In this document: piece by piece, positions 6,425-7,221 of the stretch
Layout of the letters: each line of letters opens with the position of its first letter
Numbering within the stretch: the stretch's first letter is position 1
Origin: Planctomycetaceae bacterium UBA4732
GTDB lineage: Bacteria; Planctomycetota; Planctomycetia; Gemmatales; Gemmataceae
DNA length: 7,221 bases
Direction of reading: 5' to 3'
NCBI GenBank assembly: GCA_002404095.1
Contig: DHJA01000030.1
Coordinates: forward strand, 35,487-42,707
Program-made: the position numbers and the translations under genes
The notes under the pieces: model-generated
The model's database searches: none
Told to the model about the DNA's origin: nothing
What the model saw: only the letters and a program-made list of their open reading frames with translations

Positions 6425-7201
6425 ATGAAACGCACGTTCGCCGCTTTCGCCGTTCTCCTGGCCGTCGCAACCTACGCTTCAGCCGAAGAGAAGCAGCAGC
6501 CCAAAATCATCTGGCACGGCCAATCGTTCTTCGAGGTTATCTCCAGCGCCGGCACGCGCGTCATCCTCGATCCGCACGCCATTGAGGCTTACGGCCGGAT
6601 CGAGGTGGACGGCGACCTGATCCTGATGAGCCATTTGCACACCGACCATACCCAAGTGGACGTGGTTAAGGATTTCAAGAAGGTCAAGCAATTCAACGCT
6701 CTCAAAGACGCCAAGGGCGACGGCCGGCGCGTCGAGTTCGTGCCGATCAATGAAAAGTTCAAGGACGTGAAGTTCCGCGACGTTGCCTCATTCCACGACC
6801 CCAAGGGCGGCCTGCTGCGCGGCCGTAACGGCATTTGGGTCATCGAAATGGACGGCTTACATATCGTCCACTTAGGCGATCTGGGACAGATCTTAACCGA
6901 AGAACAGGTCAAGGAGATTGGGCCGGTGGACGTGCTGATGATCCCCGTCGGCGGCGTTTACACGATCCACGGTACCGACGCCAAGACGGTCATCGAACAA
7001 CTCAAGCCGAAGCGGTACATCCTGCCCATGCACTACGGCACGCGCGTTTACGACGACCTGCCGACGCTGGACGAGTTCCTCGACGGTCAGAAGCCGACGC
7101 TCATCAAGAATTTCGACCGTACCAATGAATTGACAATCGACCCGACGGCCGAACCACCGCCGGAGCCGCTGATTGCGATTTTGCATTGGGAAAAGAAGTG
7201 A
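6425..7201 (+). CDS. Exported metallo-beta-lactamase-fold hydrolase (UlaG/UPF0173-like)
   Basis: This 258-residue protein has a signal peptide (K2 R3, hydrophobic core at about 5-16, ASA at 18-20, likely cleavage before E21). The mature part carries the known signature of the COG2220 / Lactamase_B_3 branch: HGQSFFEV at 31-38, ILDP at 47-50, the metal-binding HLHTDH at 70-75, a further histidine at H124 in FHDPKGG, RGRNG at 132-136, HLGD at 149-152 and PMHYGT at 201-206. Likely metal ligands are H70, H72, D74, H75, H124, D152 and H203, so the active site looks intact. Family members include L-ascorbate-6-phosphate lactonase and many hydrolases of unknown substrate; fold and metal dependence are secure, substrate is not. 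Most relatives I recall are cytoplasmic, so the signal peptide is notable. The proline-rich segment EPPPEP at 243-248 is probably a surface linker near the last strand. The gene has its own ribosome binding site and perhaps its own promoter. Confidence 0.9.
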   Translation: MKRTFAAFAVLLAVATYASAEEKQQPKIIWHGQSFFEVISSAGTRVILDPHAIEAYGRIEVDGDLILMSHLHTDHTQVDVVKDFKKVKQFNALKDAKGDGRRVEFVPINEKFKDVKFRDVASFHDPKGGLLRGRNGIWVIEMDGLHIVHLGDLGQILTEEQVKEIGPVDVLMIPVGGVYTIHGTDAKTVIEQLKPKRYILPMHYGTRVYDDLPTLDEFLDGQKPTLIKNFDRTNELTIDPTAEPPPEPLIAILHWEKK

Positions 7202-7221
7202 ATCGTTTAGCCGCGACCCGA

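Noticed and set aside
1..7221. CRISPR array, tRNA or rRNA genes, insertion sequence
   Set aside because: No spaced direct repeats, tRNA cloverleaf, rRNA motif or transposase coding sequence was seen. The only larger repeats are the paralogous genes and the small palindromic element.

Overview
The window is GC-rich, all four genes lie on the plus strand, and every stretch between genes is short (about 90 to 125 bp). The style suggests a planctomycete, perhaps of the Pirellulales type. The grounds are large multi-domain membrane proteins ending in a pseudopilin-like 'LALRxYxADNGKPAETLDxLVPKYL...DP..G.PFRYR' module, secreted hypothetical proteins, and a palindromic GGGTTTATCCC-type intergenic repeat. 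This assignment rests on recollection of such genomes and is an inference.

Positions 47-5669 hold a tandem pair of paralogous giant ABC-2-type permeases of 885 and 952 residues. Each has about 470 membrane-embedded residues that read as two fused six-helix ABC-2 halves. One extra helix follows, then a soluble region of 415 to 477 residues that is probably outside the cytoplasmic membrane and ends in a GspG-like (type II secretion pseudopilin-like) module. The copies are nearly identical at DNA level in patches, including 66 consecutive identical bases near the 5' end, and strongly diverged elsewhere. The first copy lacks 28 residues of the terminal module that the second keeps. No ATP-binding subunit is in the window. 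If these are transporters, the ATPase is probably encoded just upstream of base 1 or elsewhere.

Between the paralogs (2705-2810) lies a REP/BIME-like element: two 8-bp GC-rich hairpins in mirror orientation within a 59-bp imperfect palindrome, followed by a short direct repeat and the ribosome binding site of the second copy.

Positions 5670-7221 hold two smaller genes, each with a Sec-type signal peptide. One encodes a 179-residue exported protein of unknown function. The other encodes a 258-residue metallo-beta-lactamase-fold hydrolase with a complete set of candidate metal ligands. Weak promoter-like sequences precede both, so they may be transcribed separately from the permease pair. Nothing in the sequence ties them functionally to the permeases beyond adjacency and shared strand.

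The most notable element is the permease pair: a pseudo-dimeric ABC-2 membrane domain fused to a large pseudopilin-like extracytoplasmic domain, duplicated in tandem and asymmetric at the C-terminus. I do not recognise a characterised system with this architecture.
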